Part shown: positions 55,141 through 64,000 of the stretch, in pieces
Layout of the letters: each line of letters starts with the position of its first letter
Numbering within the stretch: the stretch's first letter is position 1
Assembly (NCBI GenBank): GCA_947581855.1
Contig: CANPVZ010000018.1
Location: 1 to 64,000 of the forward strand
Length of the DNA stretch: 64,000 nucleotides
Reading direction: 5' to 3'
From: an uncultured Phocaeicola sp.
GTDB taxonomy: Bacteria > Bacteroidota > Bacteroidia > Bacteroidales > Bacteroidaceae
The notes under the pieces: generated by a model
The model's input: only the letters and a program-made list of their open reading frames with translations
Told to the model about the DNA's origin: nothing
Database searches by the model: none
Made by a program: the position numbers and the translations under genes

Positions 55141-55650
55141 TCAATTCGTTTTATATTCGAATTTCACTTCGCTGAGCTCTTCATTTGCCTTTTCTATTTT
55201 CTTTTTCAGGTTTTCTTTATAGATGGCAAAATGGGAAGCTAAATCCTCGTCACTCAATGAAAGCATTTGTACAGCCAAGATAGCGGCATTCATGGCACCG
55301 TTGATGGCAACAGTAGCTACCGGTATTCCGGGAGGCATCTGGATAATAGAATAGAGTGCGTCTACTCCATCGAGAACGGAGCCTTTTATCGGTACGCCGA
55401 TAACGGGAAGGGTTGTGTTGGCTGCAATCACACCCGGAAGGGCTGCTGCCATACCGGCTGCGGCAATAATTATTTTAATCCCGCGTTCCTTGGCTCCTTT
55501 GGCGAAAGTCTCCACAGCTTCTGGAGTACGATGGGCCGACAAGGCGTTCATTTCGAAAGGTACATGCAGTTCATCAAGCAGTTTGGCTGCTTTTTCCATA
55601 ACGGGAAGATCCGAAGTACTTCCCATGATAATACTGACGATTGGTTTCAT
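55141..55650 (-). CDS. purE: 5-(carboxyamino)imidazole ribonucleotide mutase
   Basis: Class I PurE rearranges N5-CAIR to CAIR in purine synthesis. The 169-residue product has SIIMGSTSDLPVM near the start, NALSAHRTPE, AAAGMAAALPGV and SIIQMPPGIPVATVAINGA. The ATG at 55650 is chosen; the frame extends upstream into the preceding gene. It starts eleven bases after the PAP2 gene and precedes ispG by 15 bases. Confidence 0.97.
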   Translation of the reverse strand: MKPIVSIIMGSTSDLPVMEKAAKLLDELHVPFEMNALSAHRTPEAVETFAKGAKERGIKIIIAAAGMAAALPGVIAANTTLPVIGVPIKGSVLDGVDALYSIIQMPPGIPVATVAINGAMNAAILAVQMLSLSDEDLASHFAIYKENLKKKIEKANEELSEVKFEYKTN

Positions 55651-55661
55651 GTTATTTTGTT

Positions 55662-56279
55662 TTAAATAAATAATATTCCTAATATGCCGCATACGAATCC
55701 TACAAGAAATCCGACTAATACTTGTGAGAGAGTGTGCTGACGGAGTATGATGCGTGATGTGCCTAATGCACCGGATAACAAGATGGCAAAGCAAAACCAC
55801 CCCAGTGGATTGTAATAAAATACAAAACTAAAAGAAACTAATCCCCCTACAAATTCGCCGATGGCAGCCATATGTGCACTAATTTTCCACCATACATTGA
55901 TGACGGCACAAATAATCATTGCCATCAGTGCTGCAACAATGATACCTGAAAGACAACGGGGAATGCTTAGCCGATACATTAATAACAGACAGCATACATA
56001 AGCTAAAATAGTCATGGCGTATGGAATAATACGCTTCTCTTTATGTCCCAAGTGGCGTAGGCTCCAGCCGTTTATTTTCTGATAAATATATATTCCAAGC
56101 ATAGGCAGAAGCACGGTAAATGCGTATACGATTCCTAATACTACGATTTGGTAGGAAAGGGGAAGCATACGCAGATAGGTGAATAGAAACAGAGCTAGAA
56201 AACCTACTGTTGGGACATAAAACGGAGTGAATATCGCTGATAATACCCTCGCTGAAATCCTTAAATACTTTTCTTCCAT
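55662..56279 (-). CDS. PAP2-family membrane phosphatase-like protein
   Basis: A 205-residue membrane protein with five or six helices and PAP2 superfamily motifs in reduced form: SAHMAAIGEFVGG (usual SGH region) and SRIILRQHTLSQVLVG (usual SRxxxxxH). It could dephosphorylate an isoprenoid or phosphatidyl lipid. The first motif KxxxxxxRP is not evident, so activity is uncertain. It lies four bases after rpoN and eleven before purE, clearly within the operon. Confidence 0.75.
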   Translation of the reverse strand: MEEKYLRISARVLSAIFTPFYVPTVGFLALFLFTYLRMLPLSYQIVVLGIVYAFTVLLPMLGIYIYQKINGWSLRHLGHKEKRIIPYAMTILAYVCCLLLMYRLSIPRCLSGIIVAALMAMIICAVINVWWKISAHMAAIGEFVGGLVSFSFVFYYNPLGWFCFAILLSGALGTSRIILRQHTLSQVLVGFLVGFVCGILGILFI

Positions 56280-56283
56280 AAAT

Positions 56284-57762
56284 TTATTTTCTTAGTCTTG
56301 CAACGGGAATCCCTAACTGTTCCCGATATTTCGCAACGGTACGGCGCGCAATAGAGAATCCTTTTTCTTTTAATGTTTTCGCCAACTCATCATCAGTCAG
56401 CGGATGGTCTTTGTCTTCTTTCTCCACACACTCTTTTAAAACCCTGCGTATTTCTCTTACAGATAATTCCTCTCCTACATCGGTGGTATATCCATCATTG
56501 AAAAAGAACTTTAACGGATATACGCCGTAATTTGTTTGTACATATTTACTATTGCTTACTCTTGATATTGTAGATATGTCGAGTCCTGTACGTTCGGCCA
56601 CATCTTTAAGAATCATAGGTCTCAGCAACGATTCATCTCCCTCTTCAAAGAATGGGCGTTGTAGGTCGATGATGGTCTCCATGGTTTTATACATGGTTTG
56701 TTGACGTTGTTTCACCGCATCGATAAATCCCTGAGCTGCATCCATTTTTTGTTTCAGGAAAATCATGGCATTTTTGGATTCTTTACTTTGATTAGCTTTG
56801 TTTGTAGTATGCTCTTTAAGCATATCCATAAATGAACGGCTTATGCGTAGTTCTGGAACCCCTCTGTCATTAAGGTTGAGTACAATCGTTCCATCGTCAA
56901 GAGTTTCTACAAGGAAATCCGGAATAATTTGTTGAAAACTCCGGCCTACGGCTTCACCTAAAGAGCTGCCCGGCCTGGGATTGAGATGTGTTAATTCTTT
57001 TTTAGCTTCTTCAAATTGTTCGGGAGTCAATGACAGGCGTTGGAGAATTTTATCCCAATGTTTTCGTGTAAATTCGTCATAACATCTGGACAGGATATCC
57101 AACGCAATTTGTTTTGTCGGGGTATTTTCTTTGCGATTAAGTTGGATAAGAAGACATTCTTGCAAGTTACGTGCTCCTATGCCTGCAGGATCAAAGTCCT
57201 GAAGAATTCTCAATGCCTCTTTCAGTTCTTCTTCAGAAATTTCCAGATTGTAATTAAAACAAAGTTCGTCGACAATTGAAGAAAGGTCTTTTCGTAATAA
57301 GCCGTCATCATCTAAAGAACCGATGAGATACTCCACTAAAATACGTTGGCGCTCTGACAAATCCATTTCGCCAACTTGTTCTTTTAATAATTCGTAAAAA
57401 GATACGGCGTCTGAGAACGGAATCTCTTCGGCTTGTGCTTGCGGAGATGAATTTTGTTGTTTCAATTTATAATCCGGTATATCGTCTTCGGTTCGGTAAT
57501 CTCCTAAAGAAAGATCTTCATTGCTGTTTTCAGGCATGAGTTCATTCTCTTCTCTGTTATCTTCACCGAAATCTTCTTCATTTTGTTCGTGTTCATTTTC
57601 AACGTGTCCCTCTTCTAATGCCGGATTGTCTAGCAATTCTGCCCGGACACGCTCTTCCAATTCTACGGTCGGAAGTTCCAACATCCTTACAACCAACACT
57701 TGTTGAGGTGAAAGGGTCTGAACTTGCTGTTGTTTTTGTATTTGATAATTTCCTTGTTGCAT
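56284..57762 (-). CDS. rpoN: RNA polymerase sigma-54 factor
   Basis: Sigma-54 of 492 residues. The N-terminal activator-interacting region (IQKQQQVQTLSPQQVLVVRML) leads into an acidic linker (about 45-115, rich in Asp/Glu/Asn), a core-binding domain, and the C-terminal RpoN box ARRTVAKYRE (472-481). It directs transcription only with AAA+ enhancer-binding activators, none of which is in this window. Its own -7 box is at 57782-57789, and it leads the rpoN-PAP2-purE-ispG operon. Confidence 0.96.
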   Translation of the reverse strand: MQQGNYQIQKQQQVQTLSPQQVLVVRMLELPTVELEERVRAELLDNPALEEGHVENEHEQNEEDFGEDNREENELMPENSNEDLSLGDYRTEDDIPDYKLKQQNSSPQAQAEEIPFSDAVSFYELLKEQVGEMDLSERQRILVEYLIGSLDDDGLLRKDLSSIVDELCFNYNLEISEEELKEALRILQDFDPAGIGARNLQECLLIQLNRKENTPTKQIALDILSRCYDEFTRKHWDKILQRLSLTPEQFEEAKKELTHLNPRPGSSLGEAVGRSFQQIIPDFLVETLDDGTIVLNLNDRGVPELRISRSFMDMLKEHTTNKANQSKESKNAMIFLKQKMDAAQGFIDAVKQRQQTMYKTMETIIDLQRPFFEEGDESLLRPMILKDVAERTGLDISTISRVSNSKYVQTNYGVYPLKFFFNDGYTTDVGEELSVREIRRVLKECVEKEDKDHPLTDDELAKTLKEKGFSIARRTVAKYREQLGIPVARLRK

Positions 57763-57781
57763 AGAAGTTATTTTGTCAGTG

Positions 57782-57789
57782 CAAAAGTA
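57782..57789 (-). promoter_or_regulatory. -7 box (TACTTTTG) of the rpoN operon
   Basis: TAnnTTTG match on the minus strand in the 36-base gap between the nucleoside kinase stop and the rpoN ATG. The operon can be expressed independently with a short leader. Confidence 0.5.
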
Positions 57790-57798
57790 ATTAATTTA

Positions 57799-59451
57799 TT
57801 AATATTTGAAGCTGCTTCCTCCTAAAAACTCTCGAAGTAGCGAAGTGGGGGGCAAGTCTCGGTCTTGAACTGGTAAAAAGTATTGCAGAAACTTTCGCAA
57901 GCGATAGGCTTCGGAATAGGCAGAAGAACATTGCGGTACCTGATTAAGGATAGGCTCCACATGGCTTTTCAGTACTGAGACTTCAAATAGTAAGGCAGAG
58001 TTGAACATGGCATCTGCATTCTCCTGAAAAGGAAATATCCATTTCTCCTCTCCAGCTCGTACACTAGGCCAGCGACGTATAGTATCTTCTGCCGAATATC
58101 CTCGGTAGTTATAGTCTCGTATAATACGACGCAACAGGCGATTGTCGGTGGTAGGGATGTAATTGTGATTATCCAGCATGATGGTGGTTAAGGCCGAAAC
58201 ATATACCTTATATTTATTTTCTGCAGGAATGTGAGGCGTTAAATCAGGATTTAGAGCATGGATGCCTTCCAGAATTAGTACCATGTTTTCATCAATACGA
58301 AGATAATCTCCTTTAAATTCTCTTTTTCCGGTACTGAAGTTGAAGCGCGGCAATTCAACTTCTTCTCCTCGTAAGAGATCTGTGAGTTGCCGGTTAAAGA
58401 ACTCCAAATCGAGGGCAGATAAAGATTCATAATCATATTCTCCTTTTTCATCAAGGGGAGTATGCTCTCTGTCTACAAAATAATTATCCAATGAAATAGA
58501 AAAAGGGCGCAACCCGTTTGTCATTAACTGGATAGATAACCGTTTACTGAAAGTGGTTTTGCCGGAAGAAGAAGGTCCGGATATAAGTATTAATTTGATA
58601 TTTCCTCGTTTGTATATTTCATCTGCAATCTTGGCTATCTTTTTTTCTTGTAGTGCCTCGGACACGTTAATCAAATCAGTTGCATGTCCGTGTTGTATTA
58701 CCTCGTTAAAATCTCCAACTGTACTTACTCCCATAATTTCCTGCCAGTGAAGGTGCTCTTTAAAAACATCCAACATCTTTTTTTGTTTGACCATATCTTC
58801 AAGCATCTCAGGATGTTTTCTGTTAGGAATACGTAAAAGTATGCCATCATAGTATTTTACTATATCAAATAGTTTTACATAGCTGGTTCGGGGAAGTAGA
58901 CTTCCGTAATAGTAATCGACTGAATCTCCCAGCGTATAATAAAAAGCATAAATGTTTCCGGTAGTTTTTAATAATTTTACTTTGTCGTACATCCCTTTCT
59001 TCTTGAACAGTTTTACGGCTTCCTCCGTATGGCATTCAACGCGATGGAAAGGAATATCTTCTTCTATAATTTTTTTCATGTGCTGTTTGATTTGTGCTAC
59101 ATCATCCAATGTGACCCTCCGGCCGATACGCAGGCTACAATAATAACCTTTGGATACGGGATGCTGAAGCAAAATCTCTCCTTTCGGATAGAGTTCTTCC
59201 ACTGCTTTACATAAAATAAAAAAAAGTGAGCGAACATAGGTACGCATACCGGAAGAAGATAAAATGTCGAGAAATTCTACATCTTTATTATTGAAAGCTT
59301 TGTAAGTAAGGCCTTCTACTTTGTTATTGACTTTGGCGCTGACGGGACCATAAGGCATTTCTAATTTAAAACCTTTATAAATATCCAAAAGAGAACTTCC
59401 TTCCTGAAATTCTTTTGATAGATTAATATTTTTGCAATATATTTGTAGCAT
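57799..59451 (-). CDS. Nucleoside kinase with ThrRS-like N-terminal domains
   Basis: A 550-residue fusion. An N-terminal TGS-like domain (about 1-65) and a region resembling the second additional domain of threonyl-tRNA synthetase (about 70-235) precede a uridine/phosphoribulokinase-type kinase (P-loop GPSSSGKTT near 292-300; DNYF and EGIHALNP downstream). The editing-site residues of ThrRS are not kept: the usual RGPH loop reads YGSLLP. It probably phosphorylates a nucleoside, with the N-terminal half in a regulatory or RNA-related role. It precedes rpoN by 36 bases on the same strand. Confidence 0.82.
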   Translation of the reverse strand: MLQIYCKNINLSKEFQEGSSLLDIYKGFKLEMPYGPVSAKVNNKVEGLTYKAFNNKDVEFLDILSSSGMRTYVRSLFFILCKAVEELYPKGEILLQHPVSKGYYCSLRIGRRVTLDDVAQIKQHMKKIIEEDIPFHRVECHTEEAVKLFKKKGMYDKVKLLKTTGNIYAFYYTLGDSVDYYYGSLLPRTSYVKLFDIVKYYDGILLRIPNRKHPEMLEDMVKQKKMLDVFKEHLHWQEIMGVSTVGDFNEVIQHGHATDLINVSEALQEKKIAKIADEIYKRGNIKLILISGPSSSGKTTFSKRLSIQLMTNGLRPFSISLDNYFVDREHTPLDEKGEYDYESLSALDLEFFNRQLTDLLRGEEVELPRFNFSTGKREFKGDYLRIDENMVLILEGIHALNPDLTPHIPAENKYKVYVSALTTIMLDNHNYIPTTDNRLLRRIIRDYNYRGYSAEDTIRRWPSVRAGEEKWIFPFQENADAMFNSALLFEVSVLKSHVEPILNQVPQCSSAYSEAYRLRKFLQYFLPVQDRDLPPTSLLREFLGGSSFKY

Positions 59452-59544
59452 TTTTAAAATATGTATTAAATAAGACGTCTTATTCGGGCTGTTAATTTAC
59501 ATGATTAATAATTAGCTGCCAATAAACGACAAAACTAATTAAAG

Positions 59545-61233
59545 ATGGAATATTCTTTTTATGATTTTTTAAAGTTGCTTGGCTCGTTGGCACTCTTCCT
59601 TTATGGAATGAAAATAATGAGTGAAGGGCTTCAGAAGTTTGCCGGTGACAGATTGAGGAAAATTCTTACGGCTATGACAACTAACCGGGTAACTGGAGTT
59701 TTGACGGGAGTACTCATAACGGCTTTGATTCAATCTTCTTCAGCTACTACCGTAATGGTAGTAAGTTTTGTAAATGCTGGATTACTAACTTTGTCGCAAT
59801 CAATTGGAGTAATAATGGGAGCCAATATTGGTACTACGGTGACGGCTTGGATCATTTCGGCTCTCGGTTTTCAAGTAGATATCGCTTCTTTTTCTCTTCC
59901 TCTTCTTGCTTTCGGCATTCCTCTCTTATTTTCTCAAAAAAGTACTCGTAAATCTATTGGTGAATTTATTTTCGGTTTCTCTTTCCTGTTTATGGGGCTT
60001 TCGTTGTTAAAGACAAATGCTCCGGATTTAGGTGAGAATCCCGAAATGCTGTCATTTGTACAGAACTACACGGATATGGGTTATCTTTCTATCCTTCTGT
60101 TTGTGGCAATTGGTTCGGTATTGACTATGATTGTACAGGCTTCGGCTGCTACGATGGCTATTACTTTGATTATGTGTGCTAATGGATGGATTAGTTTTGA
60201 ATTGGGAGCAGCTTTGGTGTTGGGTGAGAATATTGGTACTACTATTACGGCAAATTTGGCCGCGCTGACCGGAAACACGCAGTCCAAGCGGGCAGCTTTG
60301 GCACATTTGGTTTTTAATGTGTTTGGTGTTGTATGGGTGTTGTGTTTGTTCACTCCTTTTACAGAGGCTATTTCCTGGTTTGTGGATAATGTAATGAAAC
60401 CTCAAAGCGAGGCTGTTGCTGTTCCTTATAAGTTGTCTGCATTCCATACTACGTTTAATATTTGTAATGTGTTGATTCTTATTTGGTTTGTTCCGTTTAT
60501 AGAAAAAACCGTATGTGCATTGATTCCTCAAAAAGAGCAGGATGAGGAGTATCGTTTACGCTTTATTTCAGGAGGTTTGCTTTCAACTGCTGAACTTTCT
60601 ATTGTACAAGCTCGTAAGGAGATAAATCTTTTTGCAGAGCGTACCCGTAAAATGTTCCATTTTGTAGATGATTTGCTTCATACGAAGAATGAGAATGATT
60701 TCTCTAAATTGTTTAGCCGTATAGAAAAATATGAAAATATCAGCGACAGTATGGAGGTAGAGATTGCTAATTATCTGAATATGGTTTCCGACGGTCGGTT
60801 AAGTTCGGAAAGTAAGTTGCAAATTCGTGCCATGCTTCGTGAGGTCACCGAGATAGAAAGCATTGGAGACAGTTGTTATAATTTGGCTCGCACGATTAAT
60901 CGGAAATTCAAGGGAAATATGGATTTCACGGAGAAACAGTATGAACATATCCGTCAGATGTTTCAGTTTACGGATGAAGCGCTTGTACAAATGATCCGGA
61001 TATTAGAAGATGACCGCCACAGTGTGGACGTAAACCAAACGTTCAATATCGAGAATGAAATCAATAATTACCGTAACCAACTGAAAAATCAGAATGTATT
61101 GGATGTGAACAACAAGGAATACGATTATCAGATGGGAGTACACTATATGGATATTATCGGCGAATGTGAGAAATTAGGTGATTATGTGGTAAATGTAGTG
61201 GAGGCATGTGCAGATATTAAAGAAAAGAAATGA
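59545..61233 (+). CDS. Na+/phosphate cotransporter with PhoU-like domain
   Basis: A 562-residue membrane protein with two inverted Na_Pi_cotrans (PF02690) repeats, each with a characteristic QSSSATT / QASAATM segment and an ANIGTT / ENIGTT loop, across about eight helices. A C-terminal cytoplasmic PhoU-like helical domain (about 350-560) follows. It would import phosphate with sodium. It is divergent from the nucleoside kinase and convergent with rubredoxin, sharing a terminator with the latter. Confidence 0.92.
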   Translation: MEYSFYDFLKLLGSLALFLYGMKIMSEGLQKFAGDRLRKILTAMTTNRVTGVLTGVLITALIQSSSATTVMVVSFVNAGLLTLSQSIGVIMGANIGTTVTAWIISALGFQVDIASFSLPLLAFGIPLLFSQKSTRKSIGEFIFGFSFLFMGLSLLKTNAPDLGENPEMLSFVQNYTDMGYLSILLFVAIGSVLTMIVQASAATMAITLIMCANGWISFELGAALVLGENIGTTITANLAALTGNTQSKRAALAHLVFNVFGVVWVLCLFTPFTEAISWFVDNVMKPQSEAVAVPYKLSAFHTTFNICNVLILIWFVPFIEKTVCALIPQKEQDEEYRLRFISGGLLSTAELSIVQARKEINLFAERTRKMFHFVDDLLHTKNENDFSKLFSRIEKYENISDSMEVEIANYLNMVSDGRLSSESKLQIRAMLREVTEIESIGDSCYNLARTINRKFKGNMDFTEKQYEHIRQMFQFTDEALVQMIRILEDDRHSVDVNQTFNIENEINNYRNQLKNQNVLDVNNKEYDYQMGVHYMDIIGECEKLGDYVVNVVEACADIKEKK

Positions 61234-61285
61234 CTTTGCTTTTTAAGCGGAGTTTAGAAAATATACACTTTTATTGAGATCTATA

Positions 61286-61372
61286 AAAATGTGTCAAAAG
61301 TATAATTCTGATTAGATTCGGAACGCTGGAGTTAACAGACAATATCCAAGAACTTCGCTTTTGACACATTTT
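61286..61372. terminator. Bidirectional terminator
   Basis: A perfect 15-base inverted repeat (61286-61300 with 61358-61372: AAAATGTGTCAAAAG and its complement) encloses 57 bases. It separates the Na/Pi transporter from the convergent rubredoxin gene. Confidence 0.75.
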
Positions 61373-61398
61373 ATCGCTTCGTTGGATGAAGCAACAGA

Positions 61399-61563
61399 TT
61401 ATTCTTTCACTTCTTCGAAATCTTCTTTGCCGACTCCACAAAGAGGGCAAACCCAATCATCAGGAAGATCTTCGAATGCAGTGCCTGCGGGAATTCCGCC
61501 TTCAGGATCACCTACTTCCGGATCGTAAACCCAATCGCATACTGTGCAAACATACTTTTTCAT
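61399..61563 (-). CDS. Rubredoxin
   Basis: A 54-residue electron-transfer protein that binds one iron with four Cys. The protein starts [19 protein letters not shown] and ends FEEVKE. The paired [10 protein letters not shown] and [11 protein letters not shown] motifs are both intact, and the length is standard. In anaerobic Bacteroides it can serve oxygen or peroxide reduction. It was found only by reading the short frame; its start is the ATG at 61563. Confidence 0.93.
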   Translation of the reverse strand: MKKYVCTVCDWVYDPEVGDPEGGIPAGTAFEDLPDDWVCPLCGVGKEDFEEVKE

Positions 61564-61700
61564 AATACTTTTTAATTTTAGTAGATATAGATAGAAAACA
61601 ACCCACTCTTCAGATTGTTTCGCAAAAATGCTGATTTTTTCTAATATGGCAAAGTGCTTGCCTTATAGAGTTTTTTCGGAAGATTTACGCCTGCAAGCTA

Positions 61701-62405
61701 TTATATATAGTTAAGAAGTAGTTTTTTCAGTTCTTCCATTCCTTTCGATGCACCCTTTTGAATGACATGTACCGGATGAGACGAACTGACTCGTACTTCT
61801 TTTGGATCAATAAGGTATATATCGGCATTCTGCGGAACATAGTGCAGTAGTCCTGCGGCCGGATAAACATTCAGGGAGGTGCCAATGATGACGAATATAT
61901 CGGCTTGCTGAACATATCGGATAGCAGTTTCAATTTCGGGTACCGCTTCGCCAAACCAGACGATGAAAGGGCGAAGTTGAGAACCATCTTTGGCTTTGTC
62001 TCCTATTTTTACTTCGAAATCTTCAGGTGCTAGCTCTTGAATATATTCCGGGTTATTCGGGTCGTAACTGGAAGTTATTTTGGTCAGTTCGCCGTGTAAG
62101 TGAATGATATGACTGCTACCTGCACGCTCATGCAGGTTGTCGATGTTTTGCGTGATAATCGTTACGTCAAAATCATGTTCCAATTCGGCAGCAATTCTGT
62201 GGGCGTCGTTAGGTTGTACCGTGAGGAGTTGTTTACGCCGTTCATTATAAAAACGGATAACCAATTCCGGATTGGCAGCATAGCCTTCCGGAGTAGCTAC
62301 TTGTTCCACTGGATATTTATCCCATAAACCTCCCGCATCGCGGAATGTACTGATACCGCTTTCAGCACTGATTCCGGCACCCGATAAAATTACTAATTTT
62401 TTCAT
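61701..62405 (-). CDS. cobB: Sirtuin-type NAD-dependent protein deacylase
   Basis: A 234-residue class III sirtuin. It has SGAGISAESGISTFRDAGGLW, TQNIDNLHERAGS with catalytic His in HLHGEL, and VIIGTSLNVYPAAG. The Tyr and Arg of FYNERRKQ fit the Y-x-x-R pattern linked to desuccinylase and demalonylase activity. The usual zinc Cys pairs are absent: the region after HLHGEL is short and contains no CxxC, a recognised feature of some bacterial sirtuins. It is monocistronic. Confidence 0.9.
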   Translation of the reverse strand: MKKLVILSGAGISAESGISTFRDAGGLWDKYPVEQVATPEGYAANPELVIRFYNERRKQLLTVQPNDAHRIAAELEHDFDVTIITQNIDNLHERAGSSHIIHLHGELTKITSSYDPNNPEYIQELAPEDFEVKIGDKAKDGSQLRPFIVWFGEAVPEIETAIRYVQQADIFVIIGTSLNVYPAAGLLHYVPQNADIYLIDPKEVRVSSSHPVHVIQKGASKGMEELKKLLLNYI

Positions 62406-62575
62406 ATTCTATTTTAGTTAAACTTTACCCTTCATTTCATTGTTTTTTGTAGAAACAGCCTCTTTTTAATAGACGGTTATTCCGAAAAAACAAGGATTAA
62501 GATATAAGTTAGTTCTTAAATTACAAAATTAATAAAAAATAAAAGGCCTGAAACTATTTATCTCAATAAAAAACT

Positions 62576-62583
62576 TACCTTTG
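62576..62583 (+). promoter_or_regulatory. -7 box (TACCTTTG) of the FKBP operon
   Basis: TAnnTTTG match, 92 bases upstream of the first FKBP ATG. No clear -33 element. Confidence 0.55.
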
Positions 62584-62675
62584 CAGCGCTTTTGTAATAG
62601 TCTGAACCTGAAAGATTAAACAAAAAGAGTAAATAACAGTTTTATAACTGTCAAACTATAATAATATAAATTAGC

Positions 62676-63260
62676 ATGGATAAATTTAGTTATTCTATTG
62701 GCTTAGGCATAGGCCAGAACTTATTGGGCATGGGTGCTCGTAATCTGAACGTGGAAGATTTTGCACAGGCTATTAAAGATGTGTTGGAAGGTAATCCTAC
62801 GGCGATTTCACATACGGAAGCCCGTCAAATTGTAAATGAATATTTTGAGAAACTGGAAGCAGAGATGAATGCCGAGAACATAGAGAAAGGCAGGAAATTC
62901 TTGGAAGAGAACGGAAAGAAAGAAAACATTGTAACGCTTCCCAGTGGATTGCAATATGAGGTAATTAAAGAAGGTAACGGTAAAAAACCAAAAGCTACTG
63001 ATCGGGTAAGATGCCATTATGAAGGCACATTAATTAACGGAACTTTGTTCGATAGTTCTATTCAGCGCGGCGAGCCTGCCGTCTTTGGAGTTAATCAGGT
63101 GATTGCCGGATGGGTGGAAGCTTTACAGTTAATGAGTGAGGGAGCAAAATGGAGATTGTTTATTCCATCGGATTTGGCATATGGTGCTAATGGTGCCGGA
63201 GAAATGATTCCTCCTCACAGTACTTTGATTTTTGAAGTGGAATTGATTGAAGTTTTATAA
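62676..63260 (+). CDS. FKBP-type peptidyl-prolyl isomerase
   Basis: A 194-residue protein with an N-terminal helical dimerisation region (about 1-95) and a C-terminal FKBP domain: GLQYEVIKEGNGKKP, VRCHYEGTLINGTLFDSS, VIAGWVEALQLMSEG and IPSDLAYGANGAGEMIPPHSTLIFEVEL. It has no signal peptide, so it is probably cytoplasmic. The next gene, 17 bases later, is a lipoprotein paralogue. Confidence 0.93.
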   Translation: MDKFSYSIGLGIGQNLLGMGARNLNVEDFAQAIKDVLEGNPTAISHTEARQIVNEYFEKLEAEMNAENIEKGRKFLEENGKKENIVTLPSGLQYEVIKEGNGKKPKATDRVRCHYEGTLINGTLFDSSIQRGEPAVFGVNQVIAGWVEALQLMSEGAKWRLFIPSDLAYGANGAGEMIPPHSTLIFEVELIEVL

Positions 63261-63277
63261 ATAATAATTAGTTACAA

Positions 63278-64000
63278 ATGAAAAAGTTTAGTATTTTTAT
63301 GATGATTGCAGCGGCTGCAGGAATGGTATCTTGTACTGCCCAGTCGCCTAAAGCCGATTTGAAAACCGATTTAGATTCATTGTCTTATGCTCTGGGCATG
63401 GTTAACACTCAAGGCTTGAAACCTTATTTAGTAAACAGAGTAGGTATGGATACTACTTACATGGCCGATTTTATTAAAGGTTTGAATGAAGGTGCTCGTA
63501 CCGGAGACGATAAGAAAAGAGCAGCTTATTATGCAGGTATCCAAATTGGACAACAGATTGCCAATCAAATGATAAAGGGTGCTAACTATGAGATTTTTGG
63601 TCAGGATTCTACTAAAAGTATCAGCTTTGATAATTATATGGCTGGTTTCATTGCCGGAACTTTGGAAAAAGGTGGTTTGATGACCTCTACACAAGCTCAG
63701 ACTTTTACCACTATTCAAATGGAAGCCATAAAAGAAAAAGTGTTAGAAGAGAAATATGCCGACAATAAAGCTGCCGGAGAAAAGTTTCTTGCTGAGAATA
63801 AAAGTAAGGAGGGTGTGAAAACTACTTCCAGCGGTTTGCAGTATAAGGTTTTGGTAGAAGGAAAAGGAGCAATCCCTACTGATTCTTCTAGAGTCAAAGT
63901 GAATTATACTGGTAAGCTGATTGATGGAACGAAGTTTGACAGTTCTTATGACCATAAAGATAAAGATGGAAAATCACAACCTGCTACATTTGGTGTTAAG
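63278..64000 (+). CDS. FKBP-type peptidyl-prolyl isomerase lipoprotein, partial
   Basis: The 5' 241 codons of a lipoprotein isomerase, cut by the window edge. A signal with lipobox Cys20 (AGMVSCT), an FKBP_N dimerisation domain (about 30-165), then the start of an FKBP domain ([34 protein letters not shown]) with an insertion ([14 protein letters not shown]) relative to its neighbour. It is likely a periplasmic or surface folding catalyst, cotranscribed with the preceding gene. Confidence 0.92.
   Translation, partial: MKKFSIFMMIAAAAGMVSCTAQSPKADLKTDLDSLSYALGMVNTQGLKPYLVNRVGMDTTYMADFIKGLNEGARTGDDKKRAAYYAGIQIGQQIANQMIKGANYEIFGQDSTKSISFDNYMAGFIAGTLEKGGLMTSTQAQTFTTIQMEAIKEKVLEEKYADNKAAGEKFLAENKSKEGVKTTSSGLQYKVLVEGKGAIPTDSSRVKVNYTGKLIDGTKFDSSYDHKDKDGKSQPATFGVK

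Overview
The window looks like chromosome of a gut Bacteroides species. Evidence: SusC/SusD pairs and lipoproteins with Cys-type signal peptides, start codons without Shine-Dalgarno sequences, repeated promoter -7 boxes of the form TAnnTTTG, and family content typical of Bacteroidales (DUF2807, DUF4251, DUF4861, DUF2723, MnmD, IspG with a large insertion, a TGS-type nucleoside kinase). No species is assigned. No tRNA, rRNA, CRISPR array, insertion sequence or prophage was seen.

Layout. 1-5 kb: divergent typA and rpsO, then cysS. 5-20 kb: a pectin-use region. kduI-kduD-DUF4861 lipoprotein form one operon; a DUF2807 lipoprotein lies on the opposite strand; then susC-susD-DUF4957/5123 lipoprotein and two PL1 pectate lyases with their own promoter boxes and terminators. 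The lyases and Sus proteins would bind, cut and import pectic oligomers at the cell surface, and KduI/KduD would turn the unsaturated uronate product into 2-keto-3-deoxygluconate. No regulator, GH105 or GH28 is in the window.

20-46 kb is mostly minus strand. It holds a large TlpA-type protein, queG, a decayed NVEALA/beta-propeller pair, a DUF2723 membrane protein with a polysaccharide deacetylase, a zinc/manganese ABC pair lacking a permease, a three-gene membrane/DedA/mnmD operon, purD, an S9 peptidase overlapped with an RlmL-like methyltransferase, cysE, a lytic transglycosylase, a decayed unknown gene, two unrelated acetyltransferases of the CatB/Vat and CatA folds, and pfkA.

46-64 kb: a GH3-family protein, an Ig-like lipoprotein overlapping a DUF3108 protein, a TlpA pseudogene, a repeat-rich gene-free stretch, a DUF4251 protein, the rpoN-PAP2-purE-ispG operon, a ThrRS-like/uridine-kinase fusion, a Na/Pi cotransporter, a 54-residue rubredoxin, a sirtuin, and two FKBP isomerases, the second cut by the window edge.

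The least explained content is intergenic. Three separate gaps carry degenerate tandem arrays, each with a period of 22 bp (one with some 21-26 bp units). A 105-bp hairpin-plus-tail element occurs in two copies 45 kb apart, and a second hairpin family (AATCCCCTTG arms) also occurs twice. Five decayed genes, most broken by in-frame stops rather than frameshifts, lie in or near these gaps.
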